NCBI GenBank assembly: GCA_948938605.1
Contig: CARAIG010000009.1
Location: forward strand, 1 to 28,894
DNA: 28,894 bases
Direction of reading: 5' to 3'
From: an uncultured Eubacteriales bacterium
Lineage (GTDB): Bacteria > Bacillota > Clostridia > Christensenellales > CAG-314
Part shown: positions 1 to 8,157 of the stretch, piece by piece
Position numbering within the stretch: position 1 is the stretch's first letter
Layout of the letters: each line of letters opens with the position of its first letter
Translations under genes and position numbers: made by a program
The notes under the pieces: model-generated
What the model was told of the DNA's origin: nothing
Seen by the model: the letters and a program-made list of their open reading frames with translations, nothing else
Database searches by the model: none

Positions 1-12
1 ATTTACCAATGT

Positions 13-190
13 TTGAGTGCGTAGAAAGGGGCAGATGCAAGGCAAGATGACTACCTAATTACACTTGAACCCAGAGAAACGAGCAAGACTCGGCGGATGC
101 AGATTTTTGCGACAGGAGTGTACTTAGACGTACACGACTTAGGGCATTGCCGACGGTTAACGCAGTAGATGCCCCTTTATACACACTCAA
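13..190 (-). repeat. E element copy 1, long hairpin on the pcrA stop codon
   Basis: A 178-nt imperfect hairpin. The distal arm (from 13) and the arm at the pcrA 3' end (to 190) match at 19 of 21 positions when both are read in gene sense (TTGAGTG.GTA.AAAGGGGCA). The gene-side arm includes the last codons GAG-TGT-GTA, the stop TAA and the bases after it. The tip is a GTGTAC/GTACAC stem (118-123 with 130-135). It shares GCGACAGGAG, GAGCAAGAC and AACGCAGTAGATGCC blocks with the four other copies in this window. There is no U-run after the stem, so it is not a standard rho-independent terminator. The distal half seems to contain two left ends in series (13-50 and about 66-110). Confidence 0.75.
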
Positions 191-2399
191 TAGGGGCGAA
201 TTTGAGATTTAAAGACTTCTTCCCCGCATTTTCAAACACAATATCGGCAACATCCCCTTTAATCATAAGTATCATACCTACGCCGAAAGTGCTGTGCCTA
301 ACTTTTTGCCCTACTTTGTACTTTTTAATTTCCGCACTGCTTTTGCCTTGATTGGGGGCTTTTTGCAGCGGTTCGGTTTTGTTAAGTTTATCCAAAAACG
401 CATCGTCGGATAACTGCCGTTCGGAAGCGACCGATCTTGGGGGAGCTAGAAACTTTTCCACTTCGCGGTAGTACTTGCTAGGAGCGTTGCGCTTGTACTG
501 TCCCCACAAAAAACGGCTGTTGGTTTTGGTAAGGTATAAACGCTTTTCCGCGCGCGTGACCGCTACGTACATAAGCCGACGTTCTTCCTGCATACCTTCG
601 AAGGAATACGTGGCGCGGCTGCCGGGGAAGATACCTTCTTCAAGCCCGACAACAAAGACAACTTTGTATTCCAAGCCTTTTACGGCGTGAATTGTGGCTA
701 TCGTTACGTAATCGAAATCGGCGTTGTTTTGGTCGTCGACGTCGTTATCAAGACTGACTGTTTCAAGGTAGTCCTGCAATGTGGCGTTAGGATTTGTCTG
801 TTGAAATTCGCGTACCGACGCTTCGAGTTCGTCGATATTTAAAGCGCGCTCGTCTTCGCCCGAATCGGCATAGACCTTGCGAAATTCCAACTTGTTAAGC
901 AAATACGAAACAAAGTTAGAAACAGTGTCGGTTTGCGCTACTTTACGCAAGTCGTCAATGACGTTGTAAAACGATGTAAGCTTTGCAATTGCCGACTTGC
1001 CGAGCAGTTCGAGATTGCGCTCGTCGGAAATAACTTCCAGCATAGGACAAGCGTATTCCGCCGACAAATTGCGTAGTTTGTCGACGGTCGCGTCCCCTAT
1101 TCCGCGGCGTACAGGTACGTTTAACGCCCTTACAAAGGCTTCGCTATCGTACGGATTGTGCGCAAGCCGCATATATGCAAGCACGTCTTTGACTTCCTTA
1201 CGCTCGAAAAATTTAAATCCGCCGAACACTTTGTATGGTATTCGGCTTTGCTGAAACTGCTGTTCGAAACTGCGGGATAAGGCATTTACGCGCATTAGCA
1301 CGGCAAAATCGTGATACTTATACGAAGGGTTCATTGCACGCAGATTTTGTATCTGTTCGGCGACATAATACGCTTCGTCCCGTTCGTTAAAAGCATTGAA
1401 AAGCTGCGTTTTTACCCCTTGTTCGTTTTCCGTCCAAAGTACCTTGTCAAAACGGTTTACGTTGTAGGAAATTACTTCGTTTGCGACATCCAAAATGCGC
1501 TTTGTAGAACGGTAGTTTTGCTCCAACTTGAATAAATTGCAGTCGGGAAAATCCTTTTGGAATTTTTGCAGATTGTTAGCTTCGGCGCCGCGCCAACTGT
1601 AAATAGATTGGTCGTCATCCCCTACTACAAAAATATTGCGGTACTTTTGCCCCAGCATTTTAAAAATTTGATATTGCACTTTGTTTGTATCCTGAAATTC
1701 GTCAATAAGGATATAACGGTAAATATCGCGGTATTTTTCGAGAATTTCGGGGAAAGAAACAAAAAGTTTGTGCGTGTAATACAATAAATCGTCAAAATCC
1801 ATAGCGTTGTTTTGCGCCATTTTTTGAGTGTATTCGTTAATTACTTTTACTAAATCGGTACGGGTTGCACCGTCGCAAGCGTCGGACAACTTGTCCAATT
1901 CGTCATTAAGATAGCCGTCGGAATTGTCTGCCAAGTCGCCATCGAGCAGTTCGGGCGCTTTGTTTTTGATGTCCGAAATGCTGTCGGAAAAAACGTCTGC
2001 CATTTTGGAATCGGCGTCTTCGAACACATCCTTGACGATTTTCTTTAAAACGTTGCGCTTTTCTTCTTCCGTATAAATGGAAAAGGACGAACTGCGGCTG
2101 ACGTAATTTGCTTCGGCACGCAAAACCCGCGCGCAAAAAGAGTGAATTGTGGATACTTGCATATATCCCGCGCGACAGTTAAAGTCGTACAGCCTGCGCT
2201 TCATTTCGTTAGCTGCCTTATTTGTAAATGTGATTGCCAAAATTTGCGACGGATCGACGCCGCATTCGGTAACTAAATAAAGTATTCTGTTTGTAAGCAC
2301 GCGCGTTTTGCCGCTGCCCGCGCCCGCAAGCACCAATGCGGGAGCCAATGGCGCACATACCGCTTCAAGCTGCGCGGAATTAAGGTTTTGCAAATTCAT
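177..2399 (-). CDS. pcrA: ATP-dependent DNA helicase PcrA (UvrD/Rep family)
   Basis: Superfamily 1A 3'-5' DNA helicase of 740 residues, the normal length for PcrA, acting in repair, rolling-circle replication and removal of RecA or stalled RNA polymerase. Visible motifs in order: Walker A AGAGSGKT at about 25-32, TFTNKAANEM (motif Ia), DEFQDT (motif II) at 233-238, GDDDQSIYSWRGA (motif III) at about 260-272, QNYRST (IV), TIHAVKGLEYKVVF (V) and VAVTRAEKRLYL (VI). The last ~50 residues (VGQKVRHSTFGVGMIL...) form the Tudor-like C-terminal domain typical of Gram-positive PcrA, known to bind RNA polymerase. Last gene of a yigZ-flavin reductase-pcrA operon; it starts 4 nt after the preceding stop and has no good Shine-Dalgarno of its own, suggesting coupled translation. 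The stop codon lies inside a long hairpin element. Confidence 0.97.
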   Translation of the reverse strand: MNLQNLNSAQLEAVCAPLAPALVLAGAGSGKTRVLTNRILYLVTECGVDPSQILAITFTNKAANEMKRRLYDFNCRAGYMQVSTIHSFCARVLRAEANYVSRSSSFSIYTEEEKRNVLKKIVKDVFEDADSKMADVFSDSISDIKNKAPELLDGDLADNSDGYLNDELDKLSDACDGATRTDLVKVINEYTQKMAQNNAMDFDDLLYYTHKLFVSFPEILEKYRDIYRYILIDEFQDTNKVQYQIFKMLGQKYRNIFVVGDDDQSIYSWRGAEANNLQKFQKDFPDCNLFKLEQNYRSTKRILDVANEVISYNVNRFDKVLWTENEQGVKTQLFNAFNERDEAYYVAEQIQNLRAMNPSYKYHDFAVLMRVNALSRSFEQQFQQSRIPYKVFGGFKFFERKEVKDVLAYMRLAHNPYDSEAFVRALNVPVRRGIGDATVDKLRNLSAEYACPMLEVISDERNLELLGKSAIAKLTSFYNVIDDLRKVAQTDTVSNFVSYLLNKLEFRKVYADSGEDERALNIDELEASVREFQQTNPNATLQDYLETVSLDNDVDDQNNADFDYVTIATIHAVKGLEYKVVFVVGLEEGIFPGSRATYSFEGMQEERRLMYVAVTRAEKRLYLTKTNSRFLWGQYKRNAPSKYYREVEKFLAPPRSVASERQLSDDAFLDKLNKTEPLQKAPNQGKSSAEIKKYKVGQKVRHSTFGVGMILMIKGDVADIVFENAGKKSLNLKFAPIECV

Positions 2400-2403
2400 A
2401 GTT

Positions 2404-3036
2404 CTACTTTGTTTTACGTTTGTTTAAAGTTTTTACTTTTGTTACGTCAACATCGGTTCCCTTGCCGTACTTAGCAATAAACTTGCGTTGAGCGGCATAA
2501 CCGAAGCGTCCCAAGTGCCTACCCGTCGCGTAGTATTCGCCGTGTTGGTAATTGACGAGTTTTGCCTTTTTGTAATCGATTTTGCCGTCGACCATTAATT
2601 CGTCGTCAACGTGTATTGCTACGACGTCGGCAAGAAACATATCGTGAGAGCCTAAATTCAAAATGTCGAAAACTTTACATTCCATATTGATGGGACTTTC
2701 GGCAATTAACGGAGCGGACACTTCGTTAGCGGGAAGTTTAGTCAACTTCATTTCGGCAAACTTGTCGATGTCCCGTCCGCTGCGGATACCGCAATAATCG
2801 CACGAAGCAAGCAAATTTTCGGACACAAAGTTTATTACGAATTCGCCCGACTTTTTTAACATTTCGTAACTGTGCCGTTCGTGACGTACCGAAATATACA
2901 CGCGGGGCGGCTGCGAACACACAACCCCTGTCCAAGCAATTGTAATAATGTTGGAATTGACATTGTCACCTACGGTTGCCATAACAACCGGCAGCGGCGC
3001 AAGCAACGTTGCGCCCTTTAAAACGGATTTAGACAT
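2404..3036 (-). CDS. flavin reductase-like FMN-binding split-barrel protein
   Basis: A 210-residue protein of the flavin reductase/flavoredoxin type: LAPLPVVMATVG near the N-terminus, then NIITIAWTGVVCSQPPRVYISVR, and a central GEFVINFVSENLL, the usual pattern of the FMN-binding split barrel (residues ~10-160). Such proteins bind FMN and reduce flavin or act as small electron carriers; the true substrate cannot be read from sequence. The C-terminal ~50 residues carry YYATGRHLGRFGYAAQRKF, seen in this subfamily. The AAGGAG ribosome binding site lies inside the last codons (Lys-Glu-stop) of the upstream yigZ gene, about 14 nt before the ATG. Middle gene of a three-gene operon; the functional link to a helicase is not obvious. 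Confidence 0.85.
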   Translation of the reverse strand: MSKSVLKGATLLAPLPVVMATVGDNVNSNIITIAWTGVVCSQPPRVYISVRHERHSYEMLKKSGEFVINFVSENLLASCDYCGIRSGRDIDKFAEMKLTKLPANEVSAPLIAESPINMECKVFDILNLGSHDMFLADVVAIHVDDELMVDGKIDYKKAKLVNYQHGEYYATGRHLGRFGYAAQRKFIAKYGKGTDVDVTKVKTLNKRKTK

Positions 3037-3047
3037 ATGCTGCTAAT

Positions 3048-3674
3048 TTACTCCTTTATTTCATACGGACATAAAACTTGCCCATTTAACTTCAAAATGC
3101 CCTGTCCAAGTGTATTTTGAGATACTATGTTACAAATAGTATTGCACGATTCGCTCAAAAACAAGTAATGCAGGGTTACTTTATCGGCAAAATCAACATT
3201 TTGCTCGATTGCGACGCCTTGTAAAGCCCTACGCAAAGTTTTAAGAAGCGAGTAATCGATTGTAACTTCCGCCGTCCTGCACAAGCGCATTGTGACCCTT
3301 TCCGCCCGTTTTAAAACGTCGGCAACCGCACCGCTGTACGCGCGCACCAGCCCGCCTGCGCCGAGTTTTACCCCGCCGAAATAACGGGTAACGACTACAC
3401 AGACAAAATCCAAATTGTTGTTTTCAATACATTCGTACATAGGTAGCCCCGCAGTTCCCTGCGGTTCGTTGTCGTCGCTAAACTTTGCTTTGTTCCCAAC
3501 TATATACGCATAACAGTTGTGCGTTGCGTCGTAGTACCGTTTGCGCTTTTGCTCGACAAACTCCACCGCTTGTTCGACTGTGTCTACGTGTACGGCGGAA
3601 GCGATAAACCGCGACTTTTCTATTACGTTTTCGATGGTTACTTCGTCGGAAGCGATTGTTATGTATTCTTTCAT
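3048..3674 (-). CDS. yigZ: YigZ/IMPACT family protein
   Basis: A 208-residue member of the YigZ (UPF0029, IMPACT N-terminal domain) family. The family signature TRYFGGVKLGAGGLVRAY is at residues 96-113, preceded by ATHNCYAYIVG and FSDDNEPQGTAGLPM, all strongly conserved in the family. The C-terminal ~70 residues match the position of the ferredoxin-like DUF1949 domain. Members are implicated in translation-related control (eukaryotic IMPACT) but the bacterial role is not established. First gene of the operon with the flavin reductase (11 nt downstream) and pcrA. No clear ribosome binding site precedes the ATG; the upstream 60 nt is instead a dispersed hairpin repeat (3686-3723), so its promoter could not be identified. 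Confidence 0.92.
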   Translation of the reverse strand: MKEYITIASDEVTIENVIEKSRFIASAVHVDTVEQAVEFVEQKRKRYYDATHNCYAYIVGNKAKFSDDNEPQGTAGLPMYECIENNNLDFVCVVVTRYFGGVKLGAGGLVRAYSGAVADVLKRAERVTMRLCRTAEVTIDYSLLKTLRRALQGVAIEQNVDFADKVTLHYLFLSESCNTICNIVSQNTLGQGILKLNGQVLCPYEIKE

Positions 3675-3997
3675 ATAAAGGTTTCTAGATCCTTCGACTC
3701 ACTGCGTTCGCTCAGGATGACATATAAAGAAATATCCGTTCAGGACAGTGTTTATCGTCTCTGTGCACAATAACGAGTATTGCACACTTTGTCGGCATCA
3801 CAAAAATGTCCTTGCAAGCAAGCATTTTCTGTTCCGAGAATAAACATTGGCGTTCGCTCGCAAGCTCGCTCGGCTGAGGACATATAGTATCAGGTCTACT
3901 GCTTTGCCATCGTTCAGGATAACCGCCAAAAGACGGCGTTGGCGTTCGGGCTTCGCTCTCGGCTGGGGACATAGTTGATTGTTTTTTTTTATAGACG
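3675..3997. other. gene-free interval made of dispersed repeats
   Basis: 323 nt between tyrS and yigZ. It holds one ATCCT...AGGAT hairpin repeat (3686-3723) and two related units, 3841-3884 and 3938-3974, both of the form TTGGCGTTCG...CGGCT(g)(a/g)GGACATA. An open frame crosses it on the minus strand (3712-3972) but its translation is only repeat sequence without any recognisable domain. No terminator with a U-run was found for tyrS. Confidence 0.6.
3686..3723. repeat. short dispersed hairpin repeat, CCT/AGG type
   Basis: TAGATCCTTCGACTCACTGC... ending CGCTCAGGATGACAT. Arms ATCCT and AGGAT pair. The same unit recurs at 13511-13550, 14391-14458 (with a longer loop) and 26602-26639. It abuts the 5' end of yigZ. 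Confidence 0.85.
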
Positions 3998-5203
3998 TTA
4001 CCTTATTATCACGCGCAAGTGAACCTTTTTGCCCTTGTGGAGTACAAACTCGCCCTTAGACAAAACTTCGGCGGGCAACGCCCAGGTATGCGACGTGATT
4101 TTTTCGTCATTGACGGACACACCGCCCCCTTCAACAAGACGTCTTGCTTCGCCGTTGGACTTGCATTGTCCGCATTTAACAAGTATATCTACAATGTTGG
4201 AAGGTTGGGATATTTCTGCCGTAGGCATATTGTTTACGTCCAAACTGAACGACGCTTTTACTTGCTTTAATACTTCGTCTGCCACATCCTTGCCATGCAC
4301 TATTGCCGTAACTTCGTATGCTAAACGTTCCTTTGCCGCGTTCATACGTTCGTCGCTGTGCGCCGTTAAAGTGGCAATTTCGTCCAAATCCATAAACGTG
4401 AGCAACTTCATACAAGTTGCAACCCTGTCATCTTCGACGTTACGCCAATACTGGAAGAAATCGAACGGGGATGTTTTGTTAGCATCGAGCCAAACGGCGC
4501 CTTTTGCCGTTTTGCCCATTTTTTTACCTTCGCTTGTGGTAAGCAGCGAAAAAGTAAGCGCGTACGCCTTTTTACCCGTTTTACGACGGATTAAGTCGGC
4601 GCCCGCAAGCATATTGCTCCATTGATCGTCGCCGCCTGCTTGAAGCACGCAGTGGTAACGGTTGTTCAATTCCAAAAAGTCGTATCCTTGCATTAACATA
4701 TAGTTAAATTCAAGGAAACTAAGCCCCTTTTCCAAACGTTGCTTAAAGCACTCGGCGGTAAGCATTTGGTTGACCGAAAAACAAGTGCCTATTTCACGCA
4801 AGAAGTCAATATAATTAAGGTTGTACAACCAATCGGCATTGTTAGCAATGATTGCCTTGCCGTCCGAAAAGTCGATAAAACGGGACATTTGCTTTTTGAA
4901 ACAGTCGACGTTGTGTTGGATAGTTTCCTTAGTCATCATACTGCGCATATCCGTACGTCCGGACGGATCGCCCACCATTGCGGTGCCGCCGCCGATTAGA
5001 ACGATAGGACGGTGTCCTGCTTTTTGCATATGCGCCATTGCCATTAACGTTACAAAGTGCCCTACGTGCAAACTGTCGGCTGTGGGATCGTAACCCGTGT
5101 AGAAGGTAACGCTTTGGCTACCTAACAATTCGTAAAGTTCGTCTTCGAACACCACTTGTTTTACATATCCGCGTTCCTTTAATACGTCAAGTACGTTTTT
5201 CAT
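3998..5203 (-). CDS. tyrS: tyrosyl-tRNA synthetase
   Basis: Class I aminoacyl-tRNA synthetase of 401 residues charging tRNA-Tyr. It shows TGYDPTADSLHVGHF at about 36-50 (HIGH-type motif as LHVGH), the tyrosine-pocket region GYDFLELNNRYHCVLQAGGDDQW, and KMGKT (KMSKS-type loop) near residue 229-233. The last ~65 residues, with VKCGQCKSNGEARRLVEGGGV, form the S4 RNA-binding domain. Start ATG at 5203 has AGGAG 8 nt upstream. Many Bacillota tyrS genes are controlled by a T-box leader; I found no T-box sequence in the 290 nt upstream, only a small CGGTTT/AAACCG hairpin (5251-5267) and a run of eight C (G on the coding strand) at 5300-5307. Appears monocistronic. Confidence 0.97.
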   Translation of the reverse strand: MKNVLDVLKERGYVKQVVFEDELYELLGSQSVTFYTGYDPTADSLHVGHFVTLMAMAHMQKAGHRPIVLIGGGTAMVGDPSGRTDMRSMMTKETIQHNVDCFKKQMSRFIDFSDGKAIIANNADWLYNLNYIDFLREIGTCFSVNQMLTAECFKQRLEKGLSFLEFNYMLMQGYDFLELNNRYHCVLQAGGDDQWSNMLAGADLIRRKTGKKAYALTFSLLTTSEGKKMGKTAKGAVWLDANKTSPFDFFQYWRNVEDDRVATCMKLLTFMDLDEIATLTAHSDERMNAAKERLAYEVTAIVHGKDVADEVLKQVKASFSLDVNNMPTAEISQPSNIVDILVKCGQCKSNGEARRLVEGGGVSVNDEKITSHTWALPAEVLSKGEFVLHKGKKVHLRVIIR

Positions 5204-5299
5204 ATTGTTACTCCTGTTTATGTTAATTTGAAAAGTTTTTTAGTGTTGTGCGGTTTTGTACAAACCGTTTAAATATGTAATGCGTTGTTTAAATGTATA

Positions 5300-5307
5300 C
5301 CCCCCCC
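5300..5307. repeat. homopolymer C8 tract upstream of tyrS
   Basis: Eight C directly after TATA on the plus strand, i.e. GGGGGGGGTATA in the tyrS sense, about 97 nt before the tyrS start. A second TATA-C9 tract is upstream of the ABC transporter operon (8084-8092). Confidence 0.7.
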
Positions 5308-5371
5308 TAATACACTACCCCTAAGTCCGTAGAAAGGGGCGGATACTAGGCAAACATATTCTACGCCACCC

Positions 5372-5501
5372 ACCCTAAGGGCGTAGAGTGGCACGGATAC
5401 TAGGCAGGCGAGGCTTTTGCGACACGAGTGTATTAGACATACACGACTGAGCAAAAACGTAAGCCTAACGACGTAGACGTACTGCTATACGCCCTTAGGG
5501 T
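5372..5501 (-). repeat. E element copy 2, long hairpin on the ABC permease stop codon
   Basis: A 130-nt hairpin with a perfect 14-bp outer stem: ACCCTAAGGGCGTA at 5372-5385 pairs with 5488-5501. The gene-side arm contains the end of the Pro codon and the TAA stop of the permease. A middle stem pairs TTTTGC with GCAAAA and GGCTT with AAGCC; the tip is GTGTAT/ATACAC (5428-5433 with 5439-5444). A second, diverged left end (CCCTAAGTCCGTAGAAAGGG, from about 5318) precedes it. Confidence 0.75.
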
Positions 5502-7213
5502 TCGATGTTTTCGAAGTGCTTGCGCGCTCTACCCGTCATAATTTTGTAGCAAACCGCCGCAAAGCCGACAGACAAACCGATAATCAATATCCACATTATC
5601 ATCAACATATACCAACCGCCGCTTGTAAACACGTATCCTACAATACACGCAGCGGCAATTACGGCGATTGCGCCCATACAAATTGCGCCTACCAGCATTG
5701 CAAGCCAACTGTTGGACGCATTTTTAAGGCTTTGGTTAAAGTTTGTCCAACCGAGTTTTGGATTTTTTAAGTCAATCAGCGTCGTTATGCACATTGCGCC
5801 GAAACAGAGCAGCGCCATTGTAACAAGCATAAGTATACCGTAATACCACTCGATACCCAACAGCACAACTGCCAAAATGCACGTTACCGTGTCGGACAAG
5901 ACCATTGCCGATGTTGAAAGAATTACCTTTGCCAACAAGTATTTGTTAAAGTCGAGCGGCAAACTCTTTATAATATAAATCGACTTATTTTCGCGCGAGA
6001 TGGGGAAGATCCCTAAAACGTTACTTGTCATACCAAGCAAAGACATATACGCTAAAAACGCAACGGGTGCTATTACTTGATACAGCGGTTCGGTGCGGAA
6101 TAAATCCAAAATGTTACCGCCGTCCACCTTAGACATACTAAACGCAAAGGCAAACAAACCAAGCATCAAAGGCAAAATAATCAACGACAATATACATTGA
6201 AAGCCCATTTGACTTTCGCGTACTACGCGTTTAATATCCGTAATTATAAGTTCTTTAAGTACACCGCGCTTTTTTACTTGCAAGTCGGCAGTACCCGATT
6301 TTTTGCGTTTACGTCCCGAACTGCCCCCTTCGACTGACAAAGTTAACATTTTGTGGTAAAACGGCAAAGCCATTAACAATACCAAGCCGAATAATAAAGC
6401 GTTTTCCGCCAAGGTTATAAGTAAATTTACCGCAACCGTTCCGAATGTTACGCCCAGCATTGCGCTTGCAAGGGTAAAGTCGGAATGTATGTATTTGGCG
6501 TACCGCCCCATACTTGACAGTTTTTCCAAAAGCATTTGTGCGTTGTCGATGTCGGTTGCATCGTCCGAAGCACCTATAAAGCCGAGTTCGTACATAGCGA
6601 ACAAATAAATAACCATTATTATTGCAAACAGCAGTATTTGCAAAAACGTTTTAACGGCACCGTTTTTGCCTACTTTTGAAATGAGCGCCGATAACGGAAT
6701 TGCCACAATACTTCCTACAAACATAGGCAGCATAGGTATTAAAACAAGCGCTAAAATAAGCAAAATAAAGTATGCGGGACCGGCGGACAAGCCTATGCCG
6801 AAAGGAAGCAACGTTGCAATAATCATAACCGCAGTTGTTATTACTTCGTTAAGGTAAACAACCGTAAGTTTTGCCGAAAACACCGTAGCCGAACGCATTG
6901 GCAAAAACAACAGTTTGTCTGCGTCCTTTGTGCTAAATACATTTGTAATAAGCGTTTGTATACCGAACATCAACACAACGCCTTGACACAAAAAGATAAG
7001 CATTGTTGCAATATTTTCGACATTTTCGGCACCTTTGCTAAAAGAGCCTAAAAAATACATTGATGAAAACAGTCCTACAAGCAACGGTAAAAAGCAAACG
7101 CCGAGAATAATATAAGCGGCAATTGTACCGCCCTTTTTACGTTTGCCTTGCTGGGGCTTTACGCGATACTGCTGAATAAACAGCAGTTTTACTAAAGATA
7201 AATATTTTTTCAT
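5495..7213 (-). CDS. ABC-type exporter permease, large membrane protein
   Basis: A 572-residue polytopic protein with about 12 or more hydrophobic segments grouped in two halves (roughly 30-290 and 330-560), separated by a basic linker (SSGRKRKKSGTADLQVKKRG). It starts 7 nt after the stop of an ABC ATPase gene, and its ribosome binding site (GGGGAG) lies inside the last codons of that gene, so the two are translated together and most likely form one ABC-2-like export complex. The stretch FPISRENKSIYIIKSLPLDFNKYLLAK is reminiscent of putative ABC exporters annotated only as 'permease' in Clostridia. The substrate cannot be told. The stop codon lies in the outer stem of a long hairpin repeat. 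Confidence 0.85.
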   Translation of the reverse strand: MKKYLSLVKLLFIQQYRVKPQQGKRKKGGTIAAYIILGVCFLPLLVGLFSSMYFLGSFSKGAENVENIATMLIFLCQGVVLMFGIQTLITNVFSTKDADKLLFLPMRSATVFSAKLTVVYLNEVITTAVMIIATLLPFGIGLSAGPAYFILLILALVLIPMLPMFVGSIVAIPLSALISKVGKNGAVKTFLQILLFAIIMVIYLFAMYELGFIGASDDATDIDNAQMLLEKLSSMGRYAKYIHSDFTLASAMLGVTFGTVAVNLLITLAENALLFGLVLLMALPFYHKMLTLSVEGGSSGRKRKKSGTADLQVKKRGVLKELIITDIKRVVRESQMGFQCILSLIILPLMLGLFAFAFSMSKVDGGNILDLFRTEPLYQVIAPVAFLAYMSLLGMTSNVLGIFPISRENKSIYIIKSLPLDFNKYLLAKVILSTSAMVLSDTVTCILAVVLLGIEWYYGILMLVTMALLCFGAMCITTLIDLKNPKLGWTNFNQSLKNASNSWLAMLVGAICMGAIAVIAAACIVGYVFTSGGWYMLMIMWILIIGLSVGFAAVCYKIMTGRARKHFENIEP

Positions 7214-7220
7214 TGTTGCG

Positions 7221-7958
7221 TTACTCCCCTACGGGCGTGCCGTCTGCGGTAATTGTCAAGAACAGGCTTTCGAGCGAAACGCTTTCGTCGGCGCGTATGT
7301 TGTCCAAGGTGTCGACGGCGACCAATTTACCGTGGTTTATAATGCCGATACGGTCGCAAACTTTTTCCACTACGTCTATTACGTGCGAACTGAAAAACAC
7401 CGTATTGCCGTTGTCGGCGTGCTTGCGCATAAGTTGTTTAAGTTGGTACGCACTTTGCGGATCGAGTCCCGTTAACGGCTCGTCCAATATCCACACTTTC
7501 GGTTCGTGAATAAGCGCCGCAATTACCATAAGTTTTTGCTTCATTCCGTGCGAATAGGAAGCAATCATATTGGGAAGCGCGTCGGTTAGTTGGAACATTT
7601 CGGCATATTCGGTTATGCGCTGTTTGAGCAGATTGGCTTCCACTCCGTACATTACGCCTATAAAGTTAAGATATTCCATTCCTTTAAGCGTTTCGTACGT
7701 TTCGTGGTTGTCGGGCACAAAACCGATATACGACTTTGCAAGGGTGGGATTGTCGGCAAGGTTTATGCCGTCCACTTCGATTACACCTTCGTTAGGGGAC
7801 AAAATGCCCGTAATCATTTTGATTGTTGTACTTTTGCCCGCGCCGTTAGGACCTAAAAAGCCGAAAATTTCGCCGTCCTTTATTTCCAACGACAAATTGT
7901 CTACCGCTTTTACTTGCGACTTGCCGTATGTTTTGGATACATTTGTAAGTTTAATCAT
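7221..7958 (-). CDS. ABC transporter ATP-binding protein
   Basis: A 245-residue nucleotide-binding subunit. GPNGAGKST (Walker A) is at 36-44, the signature region SYSHGMKQKL at about 133, Walker B VWILDEP just after 150, followed by the D-loop LTGLDP and the switch histidine in FFSSHV. The signature SHGMKQ is typical of the ABC-2/NatA-like export ATPases. A longer frame begins 18 codons upstream, but the ATG at 7958 has GGAG at the right spacing and begins the standard MIKLTNVSKTYG, so I chose it. It precedes and overlaps regulatory signals of the permease gene. A TATAAT at 7998-8003 on the minus strand is a plausible -10; no good -35 is seen. Confidence 0.95.
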   Translation of the reverse strand: MIKLTNVSKTYGKSQVKAVDNLSLEIKDGEIFGFLGPNGAGKSTTIKMITGILSPNEGVIEVDGINLADNPTLAKSYIGFVPDNHETYETLKGMEYLNFIGVMYGVEANLLKQRITEYAEMFQLTDALPNMIASYSHGMKQKLMVIAALIHEPKVWILDEPLTGLDPQSAYQLKQLMRKHADNGNTVFFSSHVIDVVEKVCDRIGIINHGKLVAVDTLDNIRADESVSLESLFLTITADGTPVGE

Positions 7959-8083
7959 AGTTTTCACTCCGTTTAATTTTAATTGTTTCCGTAAAAAATT
8001 ATACCGCGGCAACCTACCGCTTACATAACTTAACTTTACGGCGGACGTTGAATATCGGCACTGACTGCCGTTAAATACTTATA

Positions 8084-8092
8084 CCCCCCCCC
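8084..8092. repeat. homopolymer C9 tract upstream of the ABC operon
   Basis: Nine C after TATA on the plus strand (G9-TATA on the coding strand), about 126 nt before the ABC ATPase start. It would fall inside a possible 17-codon leader frame (8079-8132, minus) that has AAAGGA 8 nt before its ATG; that frame is too short to call as a gene. Confidence 0.6.
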
Positions 8093-8157
8093 GTTTGCAA
8101 AATGCAAAGTTGGGGACGAGAGTTTTAAACATTGTTAGATTCCTTTAAAATTGTATT

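Noticed and set aside
3712..3972. An 86-codon minus-strand frame between yigZ and tyrS
   Set aside because: Made entirely of dispersed non-coding repeats, no ribosome binding site or domain.
4029..4625. A 198-codon plus-strand open frame antisense to tyrS
   Set aside because: Shadow of tyrS, Ser/Thr-rich translation without domain, no start signals.
5204..5494. T-box leader for tyrS
   Set aside because: No T-box core or specifier-type stem seen in the upstream region; only a small hairpin, a G-tract and the E element.
8079..8132. A 17-codon leader peptide gene with AAAGGA upstream
   Set aside because: Too short to support without conservation, and it includes the variable G tract; kept only as a remark.
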